Part shown: piece by piece, positions 17,390 to 27,272 of the stretch | Position numbering within the stretch: the first letter of the stretch is position 1 | Layout of the letters: every line of letters begins with the position of its first letter | NCBI RefSeq assembly: GCF_000422945.1 | Contig: NZ_AUHA01000003.1 | Coordinates: 248,001-312,000 of the forward strand | Reading direction: 5' to 3' | Source of the DNA: Daejeonella oryzae DSM 19973 | Lineage (GTDB): Bacteria > Bacteroidota > Bacteroidia > Sphingobacteriales > Sphingobacteriaceae | DNA length: 64,000 nucleotides | The notes under the pieces: generated by a model | Databases searched by the model: none | The model's input: only the letters and a program-made list of their open reading frames with translations | What the model was told of the DNA's origin: nothing | Made by a program: the position numbers and the translations under genes

Positions 17390-20092
17390 TCAGTTAGAAA
17401 TGCTTTCAGATAAATGTTTTTCATACAGCGGTAAAGAGAATGTAAACGTTGAACCTTTTCCATAGTCGCTTTCAATACTTATTAATCCGTGGTGCCGCTC
17501 AATAATTTCTTTGGTAATAAAAAGACCTATACCAAAACCTGAAAAAACGTTTTCGTTTTCGCCTTCAACCCTGTAAAAACGGTCGAATATTTTAAGGCGG
17601 TCGGTTTCAGTAATGCCAATACCAGAATCTTTAATACTTACTGATATCTGGCTATGATCACCGTTGTGCACTTTTACTTCAATTTTTTCATTAACCGGAG
17701 AATACTTGATGGCATTATTGATTATATTAATCAGCACTTGTCCGATTCTGTCTTTGTCGCCATAGATTGCACCAGTGTATTCATGTTTAATATCCAAAGT
17801 ATGCGTGGTTGAAGTGTGAAGAATGTCCTGCACCGTTTCAACTACCAGATCATTAAGATTGAAAATTTGATTATCCAGATTCAGCTTGTTTTCTTTTAGC
17901 CTGGAAAGATCTAAAATCTCATTAATCAGTTTTGTTAATCGTACAACCTGAACTTCTACACGTTTTAATGATGATTTAATGGGTAATGGAGCTAGTTTGG
18001 CTTCCTGCTCTTCTTTCAGCATGCTCAGCAAAAATTGCACATATCCTTTTATAGACGTTACCGGAGTTTTAAGTTCATGGCTAACCATTTTCATGAAGTC
18101 TTCTTTCTGCTTTTCTTCGTCCTTTAACTTTTGAATTTCTGAAGTAACACCCACCCACATCCGGATGGTTCCATCTTCATCCTTAACAGGTGATGCCAGA
18201 TTTAAATGCCATATATACTCGCCGTGTTTATTCAGAAATCGCATTTCCATTTCCAAATTGCTGCCGGTTTCGGCTGCTTTTTGGAAGCGTTTTGAAAACT
18301 CTTCAACTTCATCCGGATGCATGATCTTATGATATCCCAGTTCTTTTATTTCTTCAAAACTCATTCCGGTAAAGTCCATCCAGCTTTTATTGAAATAAAG
18401 AACGCTGCCATCAGACTTGGCATTACTAATTTTAGCAGGCATTAAATCAGCCATCAGACGGAAATGGGATTCACTTTCTTTTAATGCCAATTCAGCAAGT
18501 TTTTGATCATGCACATCAAAACCCACCCCCACGAAACCCGAAAATTCACCGTTGGGTAAATAACGGGGATTCGCCTTAACCATATGCCAGCGGTATTCGC
18601 CATCGTAACGCTTAACGCGGATAGAAGGTAGTAAATACGATTGGCGATTTTTAAAAGCTTCCCTATAAACCTCCATCATCCCAGCCACATCATCCGGATG
18701 TATGATTCCCTCCCAGGCACTTCCTAAAGCTTCCTGAATAGTTTGGCCGGTATAATCAAGCCAGGTTTTATTCCAGTAACTGATGGTGGCTTCCTCGTTT
18801 GGCTCAATATTAAAAACAAACATCGGCACCTGATCTGCCAGTGATTGGAAAAGCTCTTCTTTATCCTTTATTTTCTTGTTATATTCTACATGTTTTGAGA
18901 CCTCTGTGGCAATAATTGACACGCCTTCAATAATATTAGTTGAATCTCTCTGGGCTTGATAAATGAAGGTATAGTGGAATAATTCTTTTTCGCTACCCCG
19001 TACTATATATACCGGAACTTCGTATCCATAATACGGCTGCCCGGTAAAATAAACCTGTTTTAATATATCGTCAAATCCCTGTTCAACCAGTTCGGGCATT
19101 ACTGTTAATAGTGATTTCCCAATTACATCATTTCCCTTACCCCATGTTTCTAAAATGGCTTCATTTGCAACATTAATAAACATTTCTTCTCCCCTTAAAA
19201 TGGCAATCATTGAAGGTGACGATTTAACCATTTCCTGATAGCGATGTTCACTTTCTGCCAGTTTATCAGCCTCGATTTTTTGGAAGGTTATATCTCTGGA
19301 GACAGAAATGATGCTGGTTACTTTTCCGGGTATCGTGATATCCATCACCGGCGATACTTTTACATCCCACCATTTTGGAGTTCCTTTGGCGGTAACACAA
19401 AATGCCTGAAACTGGGAAGGCTCATTTTTTAAAGCTTTCTCTATGGATTCTTTCACGGTTTGCTCATTATCAACTCCCCATAATTCCCACCAAAACTTAT
19501 TGATATATGGCGTAAAATCATCAATCTCCATAATGCAAAGGCCATTGGCATTCATATAATGCAGCCGGCCTCCCGTATCTATTAATTTCATACAGTCCGG
19601 GCTGCTTTCTAATACAGTTTTGTTAAAAGCATAACTTTCTTCAATTTTTTTGCGAGCCAGAACCATATCAGTAACTTCTGTAATTACTGCAATAATCCCC
19701 GAGATAATTCCGTTCTGCTCCTGATAGGGCTGGTATACAAAATTGAAAAAACCCTGTTCCATTTGTTCATTTCTCAGAATTTGCAGTTCGCGTTCATCGG
19801 CATGATATGAAATTCCACTTTGAATTACCTGATCACTAATTTCTTTAATTCCCTGCGATTCAAGATCCGTAAATGATTCAAAAAAGGGTTTTCCAATTAT
19901 ATTCTCATCTTTTTGAAGTAATTGTAAATAGTGTCGGTTTGCATACTCAACAATATAATTTGATCCCTTATAAATACAAAGGGCAACCGGGGTTTTATCG
20001 GTACTCAAAATATTGGATTTTTTTTCACTAGGTATATATTCTCCGCCACCGGCTAAAAATTCAGGTATAGGTTTTTGGGCTGAGAATTTCAT
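17390..20092 (-). CDS. Multi-PAS sensor histidine kinase
   Basis: The ATG at 20092 (MKFSAQKPIP) is preferred over an in-frame TTG nine codons upstream, giving 900 residues. No membrane segment is visible. About five PAS domains run from residue 30 to 650. The last two are of the PAS_3 type, with repeated W-D/GY-x-HPDD signatures (GIIHPDDVAGM, KIMHPDEVEEF), each followed by a PAC segment ending in a mention of WVGVTSEI or FVGVGFDVHD. HisKA carries His672 in MVSHELKTPVTS. The HATPase has NIINNAIKYSP, DSGIGI, IFDRFYRV and FGIGLFI. Like the other kinases here it has no adjacent response regulator. A perfect hairpin (20131-20150) lies just upstream of its start. Confidence 0.92.
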   Translation of the reverse strand: MKFSAQKPIPEFLAGGGEYIPSEKKSNILSTDKTPVALCIYKGSNYIVEYANRHYLQLLQKDENIIGKPFFESFTDLESQGIKEISDQVIQSGISYHADERELQILRNEQMEQGFFNFVYQPYQEQNGIISGIIAVITEVTDMVLARKKIEESYAFNKTVLESSPDCMKLIDTGGRLHYMNANGLCIMEIDDFTPYINKFWWELWGVDNEQTVKESIEKALKNEPSQFQAFCVTAKGTPKWWDVKVSPVMDITIPGKVTSIISVSRDITFQKIEADKLAESEHRYQEMVKSSPSMIAILRGEEMFINVANEAILETWGKGNDVIGKSLLTVMPELVEQGFDDILKQVYFTGQPYYGYEVPVYIVRGSEKELFHYTFIYQAQRDSTNIIEGVSIIATEVSKHVEYNKKIKDKEELFQSLADQVPMFVFNIEPNEEATISYWNKTWLDYTGQTIQEALGSAWEGIIHPDDVAGMMEVYREAFKNRQSYLLPSIRVKRYDGEYRWHMVKANPRYLPNGEFSGFVGVGFDVHDQKLAELALKESESHFRLMADLMPAKISNAKSDGSVLYFNKSWMDFTGMSFEEIKELGYHKIMHPDEVEEFSKRFQKAAETGSNLEMEMRFLNKHGEYIWHLNLASPVKDEDGTIRMWVGVTSEIQKLKDEEKQKEDFMKMVSHELKTPVTSIKGYVQFLLSMLKEEQEAKLAPLPIKSSLKRVEVQVVRLTKLINEILDLSRLKENKLNLDNQIFNLNDLVVETVQDILHTSTTHTLDIKHEYTGAIYGDKDRIGQVLINIINNAIKYSPVNEKIEVKVHNGDHSQISVSIKDSGIGITETDRLKIFDRFYRVEGENENVFSGFGIGLFITKEIIERHHGLISIESDYGKGSTFTFSLPLYEKHLSESISN

Positions 20093-20130
20093 TTTATTCC
20101 AATTTATTCTTTCGACCAATGTAACCTATT

Positions 20131-20150
20131 ATTTCCGCTAATGCGGAAAT
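20131..20150. repeat. Perfect inverted repeat, ATTTCCGC-TAAT-GCGGAAAT
   Basis: Eight-base arms with a 4-base centre lie 39 bases upstream of the kinase start codon. There is no T tract, so it is more likely an operator or leader structure than a terminator. Confidence 0.5.
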
Positions 20151-20286
20151 GGAATTTAATTAGCTGATTTAATTGGATTTAGATGATTTAACCGAAGATT
20201 TAATCAAATTGTAAACTTTTGTAAAGCTTACCCGGTTATGAAGCAATAAACCTGACATAAATCTGAAGGGTGAAGCCTTTTTGAAT

Positions 20287-21045
20287 ATGCTTGATAAAAT
20301 GAATTCAATTTATACCGGAACCAGCGGATTGGTACTTCCGTTTCCAAATAAATTATCTTATCCGCCTGAATTCAGGGATAAAAGCCGGTTGACTTATTAC
20401 AGTTCATTATTTAACAGTATAGAAATCAATAGTTCTTTCTATAAAGTTCCTCAGGCTTCAACGGTTCAGAAATGGGCCGAAAGTGTGCCTCCTAGTTTTC
20501 AGTTTACATTTAAAGTATCGCGGGAGATCACCCATGTAAAATCTCTGGCTTTCAAAAATGAAGATGTGGACCATTTTATGCAGGCCGTAAATGGGGCAGG
20601 TCTCAACAAAGGATGTTTGTTGCTTCAGTTTCCTCCGGGTTTGCAAAGCGAAAATTTAGATCAGCTCGCTAAACTCCTGAACCACATCCGGCAGAATAAT
20701 CCCGGTAATCAATGGAAAATAGCAGTTGAATTCAGAAACCCGTCCTGGTATCAGCAAAATTGTTTGGAGATTCTTCAGCAGAATAATGCAACTATCGTGA
20801 TGCATGATATGCCTTCATCGGGTATTTTTAATATCAATCAGAATACGGATTTTGTGTATTTAAGATTTCATGGCGCTAATGGTGATTACAGGGGCAGCTA
20901 TACAGATGATTTTTTGCATGAATATGCTGAATATATTAGTTCCTGGAAAGAAGAGGGCCGTACGATATATGTTTATTTTAATAATACCCGCGGCGAAGCC
21001 ATTCATAATCTCATCCTGCTAAATAGTTTTTTAGAAGATAAATGA
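20287..21045 (+). CDS. DUF72 family protein (YecE-like)
   Basis: The first ATG (20287) gives 252 residues; a second ATG at 20299 is also possible, and a TTG at 20281 is less likely. The protein has the DUF72 pattern: IYTGTSG near the start, YYSSLFNSIEINSSFYKVP, VPPSFQFTFKVSREITHVK, LLLQFPPGL, VEFRNPSW and a C-terminal YVYFNNT. The family adopts a TIM-barrel fold. Its biochemical role is unsettled. It is cytoplasmic and single, starting a plus-strand group with the small membrane protein and PRC-barrel gene downstream (91 bases and 18 bases apart). Confidence 0.85.
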   Translation: MLDKMNSIYTGTSGLVLPFPNKLSYPPEFRDKSRLTYYSSLFNSIEINSSFYKVPQASTVQKWAESVPPSFQFTFKVSREITHVKSLAFKNEDVDHFMQAVNGAGLNKGCLLLQFPPGLQSENLDQLAKLLNHIRQNNPGNQWKIAVEFRNPSWYQQNCLEILQQNNATIVMHDMPSSGIFNINQNTDFVYLRFHGANGDYRGSYTDDFLHEYAEYISSWKEEGRTIYVYFNNTRGEAIHNLILLNSFLEDK

Positions 21046-21135
21046 GCTGCCGGTTTTATTGATTTAGCCACACTGAAACTTAAATTAAAACCTTATACAG
21101 AAAAATGGTGTTTATGATTAAAAATACATAAAATT

Positions 21136-21324
21136 ATGGCTGAAATACATATACAACGCAAGCGCAAAAACCTTTGGTGGTTATGGCTTTTAATAATTCT
21201 GATCGTTTTAGCAGTAGTGTATTATCTGTACACCAATAACTATTTCGGTCAGCAGGAGTTAAACGTTTTCAACCTTTTATCTCCGGGATTTTCTTCAACG
21301 GAATTAACCACACAATTTTCTTAA
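21136..21324 (+). CDS. Small single-pass membrane protein
   Basis: The 62-residue product has a basic cytoplasmic start (HIQRKRKN), one strong membrane helix at about 14-32 (WWLWLLIILIVLAVVYYLY) and a polar 30-residue tail. I do not recognise a family. It lies only 18 bases upstream of the PRC-barrel stress protein gene, so the two are probably co-transcribed and could act together. Confidence 0.6.
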   Translation: MAEIHIQRKRKNLWWLWLLIILIVLAVVYYLYTNNYFGQQELNVFNLLSPGFSSTELTTQFS

Positions 21325-21342
21325 ACTTCTAAACATATTATT

Positions 21343-22317
21343 ATGTCATCAAACAACAATGATTACAGTCACTTAAAAGAACTTGGGAAAAGCAATTATG
21401 AAATTGCCGACGGAGAATCTGATATCCGGAACTGGGTGGTTAAAAATGAAACGGGTAATATTTTGGGCGAAGTTGATGAACTGATTTTAGACACCAATGC
21501 CGGAAAGGCTGTTTTTATAGTTCTTAATCTGGATAAGAATGAGCTTAATCTGAAAGAAAGAAAAGTATTATTGCCCTTGGAGTATGCCGAGGTTCATCAA
21601 TCATATAAGAATGTAATTTATAAAGGCCTGATGCCTAATGAAATTGCAGTGCTGCCTTCCTACGAAAAAGGAAAATTCTCCAGAAATTCCATTGATCTGA
21701 CCAGAAGTACTTTTTTATCAGCAATGAATAATGATAATTCGCAGCAGGCTCAATCAAAATCTTCTGCTTGTCAATCGGCAGAAGTTCATCCGGATTCTCC
21801 GGTTACATCGGAAAGATCGCATACCGAACTTCCGAATTCAGCTGCGCATAATTTAGACAGGGGAGAAACCCGTAGCTTTGTGGAGCATCAACGTACTAAT
21901 GCATCTGCATCAGATACTAAAGAATTTACCGTTGTCGGGGTTTTTGAGCATTCCCGTCAATCTCAGGCAGTGATCGAATATTTGCTTAATCACGGATTTA
22001 ATAAGGATGATGTTACGGTTTCGACTCGCCAGTCTGAATTGAGCCATGAGCATTACAATCGGGATGAAAGCGGTATAACCCATTTTTTTAAATCCTTATT
22101 TAATAATGAGGATGATGTGAAAAGATATTCTGACGCAACAGAACGTAATTATGTTGTAAGTGTGGATGTACCCTCTTCAGAACAGGCAGAAGAGGTGGCC
22201 AATATTCTTGATCAGCATGGAAGTTTAAACATGAGGAATGATCATAATGCGTTGGTCAATTCTGCTGATGGTAAAACAGGATATTCCAGGGTGTTTAAAC
22301 GTCACAGCAATAAGTAA
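21343..22317 (+). CDS. PRC-barrel and general-stress (YflT-like) domain protein
   Basis: The 324-residue cytoplasmic protein has a PRC-barrel domain at about 20-105 (DIRNWVVKNETGNILGEVDELILD, then KVLLPLEYAEV). A low-complexity polar linker follows at about 115-180. At about 188-275 is a domain that starts EFTVVGVFEHSRQSQAVIEYLLNHGF, like the heat-induced stress protein YflT/17M module. PRC-barrel proteins with such tails are common stress proteins in this phylum. No catalytic residues are visible. A terminator follows 45 bases later. Confidence 0.8.
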   Translation: MSSNNNDYSHLKELGKSNYEIADGESDIRNWVVKNETGNILGEVDELILDTNAGKAVFIVLNLDKNELNLKERKVLLPLEYAEVHQSYKNVIYKGLMPNEIAVLPSYEKGKFSRNSIDLTRSTFLSAMNNDNSQQAQSKSSACQSAEVHPDSPVTSERSHTELPNSAAHNLDRGETRSFVEHQRTNASASDTKEFTVVGVFEHSRQSQAVIEYLLNHGFNKDDVTVSTRQSELSHEHYNRDESGITHFFKSLFNNEDDVKRYSDATERNYVVSVDVPSSEQAEEVANILDQHGSLNMRNDHNALVNSADGKTGYSRVFKRHSNK

Positions 22318-22362
22318 AATACAGCTCATTAAGCCGTTAATGGCTCTATATTATTTTTTTCT

Positions 22363-22397
22363 GAAAAAGGGCAGGTCCGAAAGGTCTGCCTTTTTTT
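22363..22397 (+). terminator. Intrinsic terminator after the PRC-barrel gene
   Basis: AAAAAGGGCAGG and TCTGCCTTTTTTT form a stem with a GAAA-containing loop (about 22377-22384) and one bulged base, followed by a T tract. The 250 bases from here to the next gene show nothing else recognisable. Confidence 0.85.
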
Positions 22398-22650
22398 ATA
22401 GATTTATGCTCAATCAGCAATGTGCTATTTCTCGTTTCCAGTATCTGATAATCAGGTTTTTGTGGCATGACAATAGCGTATAACGTAATGTCGTGAACCT
22501 CTAAAACAAAATTTACGTAATATGGATCGTGATTTAAAAACCTGAATAGATACGGATAAGTTTTCCTGACAAATTCAGATCAAATAATATTTTAAAATAA
22601 TAAGCAATAAACTCTGGATTGATTTGCTGATTATGTCTTAAACAATTAAT

Positions 22651-25335
22651 ATGAGCACATCAAATCCTGCCAATGCATATCCTGAAAGCATACTTCCGGC
22701 AAGTTCTAAACATGCGGAAGAGACATTAAAAGATAATGAAGCTAAATATCGTTCTTTAGTTGAAAGCTCTATGGATGCCATTCTGCTGACGGTTAAAGAC
22801 GGTCAGATTCTGGAAGCAAACGCGGCTGCATGCGAAATTTTTCAAATGACATTGGATGAAATTTGCAAAGCCGGACGAGCAGACCTGGCAGATATCACAG
22901 ATCCCAGGTTAGCACCACTGCTTAAAGAACGGATTCTTAACGGTAGGGCCAGAGGAGAAATTACCTGTAAAAGGAAAGATGGAACCCGGTTTGAAGCCGA
23001 GATTACTTCTGTTATTTTTGTAGATAGACATGGACTGGAAAAAACGTCTATGACCATAAGAGATATCTCTGAAAGAAAAAAAGCAGAAGAAAATCTTGTA
23101 GCTACTTCTACTGCTTTGCAGAAAGCATTAAATGATCTGAATAAGCTGATGAATTCTTCAATGGATGTGATTTGTTCCAGGGATGAAAAAGGAATATTTG
23201 TTCACGTAAATGCTGCTTCCGAACAAGTTTTAGGTTATAAGCCGGATGAATTAATTGGCAGAAACTATATTGATTTTATTTTTCCGGACGATATGCAGCG
23301 AAGTGTTCGGGCGGATGAAGAAATTAAAAGTGTAGTACCTGATATTGTTTTAGAAAACAGATTTATTCACAAAAATGGAAGCCTGGTTAATCTTAACTGG
23401 TCGCTGCTCTGGGATGAAAAAGAGAATTTGCTGTATGGAATAGCCAAAGATGCAACAGAGAAAAAAATTCTTGAAAAAGCATTTGATGTTGAAAGACAGC
23501 GTTTTTTGGATATGTATTCTCAATCCCCATCCTGCATGGGAATTTTAAAAGGTCCAAATCATATCTATGAAATGGCCAATCCTCTTTATTTGCAATTGGT
23601 TGGTAAAACGGATATCATTGGCAAGTCTGTTAAAGAGGCCTTACCGGAAGTGGAAAGACAGGGAGTTTTAGAATTTCTGGATAATGTCTATAACACCGGC
23701 AAAACCTTTTATGCCAATGAAATGCTTATCCAATTCGATACGCATGCTTCTGGGAAATTGGTTGATACCTATCTTAATTTCATTTGTCAGGCTCATCGCA
23801 ATGCGGACGACCAGATTGATGGCATTTTCTTTTTCGCCATAAATGTTACCGAACAGGTTTTATCACGAAAAAGAATAGAGGAAAGTGAAAAGCAATACAA
23901 GCAGATCGTAGAAACTGCGCAGGAAGGAATATGTCTGATCGATGAAAAAGATAAAATTACGTTCGTAAATACAAAAATGGCAGAGATATTAGAATATTCA
24001 GCCGCTGAAATTACTGGAAAAGAAATCTATTCTTTTTTGGATGAGGAGGGAAAAGAGATAGCCAGGAATCTGATGCTGAAGAAAAAAGAGGATCATGCGG
24101 AAGAAAGGCATTTCAAGTACATATCGAAATCAGGTAAAGCCATCTGGACAAATGTATCTGCAACACCTCTTTTTAACGAAGATGGAACTTACAATGGCGC
24201 ACTGGCCATGGTTACAGATATTACCGATCGTAAAATGTTTGAGCAAAATCTGGCATCTAAACATGAAAGTTTAAAACAAGCGCAAGCCATAGCTCGTGTG
24301 GGCAATTGGGAAATCGATCTGGCGCATAACATCCATACCTGGTCTGATGAGATCTACAACATATTTGGAATTAAAAAAGCCGACGTCATTGCTAATGAAG
24401 AGAATTTTATGGGATTTTGCCATCCAGAAGACTTGAAATACGCCTATCAACGTATAGACGAAGGCTTTAAAAATTTGCAAAATATCACTTTTGAATTTAG
24501 GTTCATACGCAACGATGGAAGTGTTCGGTATTCATATAATGAATGGAAATATAAATTTGACAAAAACGGCAATGCAGTATCATTGTTTGGTATTTTTCAG
24601 GATGTTACAGACAGAAAACTGAGTGAAATAGAGCGTGCAAAAATTGTAAATGATCTCATTCTTCGTAACAATGATCTGGAGCAGTTTACATATATTGTTT
24701 CTCATAATCTGCGTGCTCCGGTAGCAAACATTCTGGGTATAGAAAACTTGTTAAATGATCCTGGTCTTTCTCCCCGGGATGTAATTTTTCTAAAGGAAGG
24801 GCTTCGCCAATCTGTTAACGGACTGGACAGTGTTGTTAGAGATCTAAGTCAAATCATCCAGGTTAGAAATCAGATTAATGAAACCAAAGAAAACATACTT
24901 TTTGCTGAAATAGTAGATGAAATAAAAATCAGTATCAAGAATTTAATTGATAGAGAAAATATAAATATCGAATCTGATTTTAATGAGATTGAGAGCATAA
25001 TAACTTTAAAAAGCTATTTATACAGTATTTTTTATAATCTGATATCCAACAGCATAAAATACCGTCAAAAACATATTCCGGGAATTATTACAATTAAAAG
25101 CCGCCGGTCAGAAAATAAAATTGAGCTAATTTTTACGGATAACGGAATGGGCATTGATCTTCAAAAAATTGGCGACCAGGTTTTTGGACTGTATAAACGG
25201 TTTCATTTAAATATTGAAGGAAAGGGAATGGGCCTTTTCATGGTTAAAAATCAGGTTGAAACCCTTGGCGGGAAAATATCTATTCAAAGCGAAGTAAATA
25301 AAGGAACAGAATTTACAATTGAATTTGTATGCTAA
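22651..25335 (+). CDS. Multi-PAS sensor histidine kinase with SHNLRAPV-type H box
   Basis: The 894-residue soluble protein has about five PAS domains from residue 25 to 665, with PAC-like ends such as MTIRDISERKKAEEN, GIAKDATEKKIL, MVTDITDRKMFE and GIFQDVTDRKLSE. The dimerisation domain has His685 in YIVSHNLRAPVAN, a variant H box (SHNLRAP rather than SHELKTP) seen in a separate Bacteroidota group. The ATPase domain has SIFYNLISNSIKYRQ, DNGMGID, VFGLYKRFH and GKGMGLFMVK. There is no receiver domain and no adjacent response regulator. The neighbouring oxidoreductase gene begins 79 bases downstream with its own ribosome-binding-like sequence. Confidence 0.92.
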   Translation: MSTSNPANAYPESILPASSKHAEETLKDNEAKYRSLVESSMDAILLTVKDGQILEANAAACEIFQMTLDEICKAGRADLADITDPRLAPLLKERILNGRARGEITCKRKDGTRFEAEITSVIFVDRHGLEKTSMTIRDISERKKAEENLVATSTALQKALNDLNKLMNSSMDVICSRDEKGIFVHVNAASEQVLGYKPDELIGRNYIDFIFPDDMQRSVRADEEIKSVVPDIVLENRFIHKNGSLVNLNWSLLWDEKENLLYGIAKDATEKKILEKAFDVERQRFLDMYSQSPSCMGILKGPNHIYEMANPLYLQLVGKTDIIGKSVKEALPEVERQGVLEFLDNVYNTGKTFYANEMLIQFDTHASGKLVDTYLNFICQAHRNADDQIDGIFFFAINVTEQVLSRKRIEESEKQYKQIVETAQEGICLIDEKDKITFVNTKMAEILEYSAAEITGKEIYSFLDEEGKEIARNLMLKKKEDHAEERHFKYISKSGKAIWTNVSATPLFNEDGTYNGALAMVTDITDRKMFEQNLASKHESLKQAQAIARVGNWEIDLAHNIHTWSDEIYNIFGIKKADVIANEENFMGFCHPEDLKYAYQRIDEGFKNLQNITFEFRFIRNDGSVRYSYNEWKYKFDKNGNAVSLFGIFQDVTDRKLSEIERAKIVNDLILRNNDLEQFTYIVSHNLRAPVANILGIENLLNDPGLSPRDVIFLKEGLRQSVNGLDSVVRDLSQIIQVRNQINETKENILFAEIVDEIKISIKNLIDRENINIESDFNEIESIITLKSYLYSIFYNLISNSIKYRQKHIPGIITIKSRRSENKIELIFTDNGMGIDLQKIGDQVFGLYKRFHLNIEGKGMGLFMVKNQVETLGGKISIQSEVNKGTEFTIEFVC

Positions 25336-25414
25336 ACATCCCGAATTAGATCGTTAGTTTGGATAGCAAGTTAAAGTTTAGCAATACTGCGCAGATTGAT
25401 TTAAAGGAATAATT

Positions 25415-26335
25415 ATGGGAGAAGTAATTGTAGTTGCAGGCGCAACCGGAAATCTGGGCGAAAGAATTGTAAGGGAATTACTTTCAAAAGGTGCTGAAGT
25501 TAGGGCGCTTGTTCGCAGCAGCAGTGATGCCGGAAAAGTAAACATGCTTGAAAATTCAGGTGTAAAGGTTTTTAAAGTTAATCTGCTGAATGCCGGGGAA
25601 GTTGCCCTTGCATGCCAGGGTGCATCCTGTGTAGTTTCGGCTTTAGCCGGCTTGCGTGATGTTATTGTAGATACTCAAAAAGTGTTAGCGGATGCAGCGG
25701 TACTGGCCGGTGTGCCACGCTTTATTCCCTCAGACTATTGTTTAGATTTTACAAATCTTCGGGATGGACAAAACCGCAACTTAGACGAAAGGAGAGAATT
25801 TCAGCAGTACATTGATAAATTGCCCATTGCAGCTACAAGTATTTTTAACGGTCCGTTTATGGATTTACTCACGGGCCCAATGCCCATGATTCTTTTTAAA
25901 TATAAACGGATTTTGTACTGGGGCAATGCCGATCAAAGCATTGATTTCACTACCATGGATGATACGGCTGCTTTTACTGCAAATGCCGCTCTTGACTCTT
26001 CAAGTCCACGTTTTTTGAAAATAGCCGGCGAACAAATCAGTGCCAGGCAAATGGCAGTGATCTTGAGCGAAGTGAGCGGTCATCATTTTAAATTGTTCAA
26101 GGCCGGTGGTCTGGGATTGCTGAACTTACTTATCAAAGTAGCCCGCACCATTTCCCCTGCAGAAAAAGAGCTTTATCCGGCCTGGCAGGGAATGCAATAC
26201 ATGCGTGACATGTTCGAAGGCCGGGCAAGAATTAGTCATTATGACAACGACCGATATCCCGGCATGCACTGGACGGGTTTAAACAAATGCTTTCAAAGCA
26301 AGAGGTTTCTGCAATCAGCAAATAAGTGGTTCTGA
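25415..26335 (+). CDS. NmrA-like NAD(P)-binding oxidoreductase
   Basis: The 306-residue protein opens with the Rossmann motif VAGATGNLGERIVRELL (GxxGxxG) and continues with RALVRSS, typical of NADP-preferring NmrA / isoflavone-reductase-like short-chain dehydrogenases. The segment RFIPSDYCLDFTNL and the later TTMDDTAAFTANAAL fit this atypical SDR group. It lacks the classical YxxxK in the usual position, so it may be a redox sensor or a reductase of unknown substrate. An AAAGGA sequence 7-12 bases before the ATG is a rare Shine-Dalgarno-like site in this genome. Confidence 0.82.
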   Translation: MGEVIVVAGATGNLGERIVRELLSKGAEVRALVRSSSDAGKVNMLENSGVKVFKVNLLNAGEVALACQGASCVVSALAGLRDVIVDTQKVLADAAVLAGVPRFIPSDYCLDFTNLRDGQNRNLDERREFQQYIDKLPIAATSIFNGPFMDLLTGPMPMILFKYKRILYWGNADQSIDFTTMDDTAAFTANAALDSSSPRFLKIAGEQISARQMAVILSEVSGHHFKLFKAGGLGLLNLLIKVARTISPAEKELYPAWQGMQYMRDMFEGRARISHYDNDRYPGMHWTGLNKCFQSKRFLQSANKWF

Positions 26336-26392
26336 TCTTTAAGTAATTCGTGAAAATATTCTTTAGCGGATTAGGAGAATTAGAATTTTATT

Positions 26393-26434
26393 AAAAAAAT
26401 GGATCAGATTTTTTAAGCCATAAAATCTGATCCA
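26393..26434 (-). terminator. Intrinsic terminator for the PepSY-like gene (and possibly the oxidoreductase)
   Basis: A perfect 13-bp stem (TGGATCAGATTTT at 26400-26412 with AAAATCTGATCCA at 26422-26434) is preceded by seven A on the plus strand. This places a T tract after the hairpin for minus-strand transcription. Confidence 0.88.
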
Positions 26435-26462
26435 TTGATAAATTGATATCATTTAACAGGCT

Positions 26463-26978
26463 TTACCTGTTACTTGCCACCGGACTGGTTATGCCTGTAG
26501 CATTTTTAAATCGGGATATTTCCTCCATCCCGCCATTCTCTACCCGGGCAATGATAAAATATTTGGGGTTTTCCAGATTAACAATCCAAATGTTTCTTTC
26601 ATCCTGATTAACATTAAACACACTGCCGATTTTATACTCATCATACTGAGATTTTACCTGCATACGCACACTTTCAGGAAGATTTTTTTCAAATCCATAG
26701 CCAATATGATATACCATGTAACCATTCTTTTTAAATGAAGCTTGGTGTAGCTGGTCATCCATAATGAATTTGACAATATAATTCTGATTTATTTTATACC
26801 ATTTCATATTCTGAGCATCTTTAAACTTATCGAAGAAAGCATTACGAACATCTTCACTAATGTTAGATTCGGCAGTAATGGTAACTACCGGCAAAAGATT
26901 ACTTTTTTGCTTTTGAGAATACACCTGATTTGCAGATAACATGCATCCGCAAATAAGAAAAATGATTAACGTTTTCAT
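26463..26978 (-). CDS. Secreted PepSY-like (DUF2874-type) protein
   Basis: The 171-residue precursor has a signal peptide (MKTLIIFLICGCMLSANQVYS, cleavage near YSQ). The mature part contains a KFKDAQNMKWYKINQNYIVKF segment followed by ASFKKNGYMVYHIGYG. This beta-alpha-beta pattern is the usual one of PepSY-like periplasmic proteins in Bacteroidota. These proteins are small beta-lactamase-inhibitor-protein-like folds of unknown ligand. The gene is monocistronic. An ATCACCC-N5-GGGGGAT palindrome lies about 103 bases upstream of its ATG, identical to one upstream of the propeller kinase gene, so it is a likely target of the LuxR regulator encoded next to it. Confidence 0.72.
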   Translation of the reverse strand: MKTLIIFLICGCMLSANQVYSQKQKSNLLPVVTITAESNISEDVRNAFFDKFKDAQNMKWYKINQNYIVKFIMDDQLHQASFKKNGYMVYHIGYGFEKNLPESVRMQVKSQYDEYKIGSVFNVNQDERNIWIVNLENPKYFIIARVENGGMEEISRFKNATGITSPVASNR

Positions 26979-27080
26979 GATTTATAATTTTTAGGTGAAT
27001 AATTGCTTCTTTACCCGGTTTTGTTGATGCAGTAAATCAAGCATTGTGAAATAAAGTTACGGTCTCTAAAATAGCTGTGT

Positions 27081-27099
27081 ATCACCCTTAGAGGGGGAT
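27081..27099. promoter_or_regulatory. Palindromic operator candidate, copy A (ATCACCC-N5-GGGGGAT)
   Basis: An imperfect palindrome with arms ATCACCC and GGGGGAT and a 5-base centre lies 103 bases upstream of the PepSY-like gene. The same 14 arm bases and spacing recur at 30989-31007. The sharing of the site between a regulator operon and a neighbouring gene suggests binding by the LuxR-type regulator encoded at 27273-27905. Confidence 0.6.
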
Positions 27100-27272
27100 T
27101 TTGAGGATATTAAATCTCTGCCGGGTAACAAAAGCATTACCTGTTGCCTGCATAAAAGGAGGTTTCTGCAGGCTATTATTAAATGAATACGGAATCAGAA
27201 GTTTTTGGCAAACCAAATGAGGAGAAGAAGAATTTTTTTCAGAAAAGAGAGCTGAAAATAATTGATTTTTTG

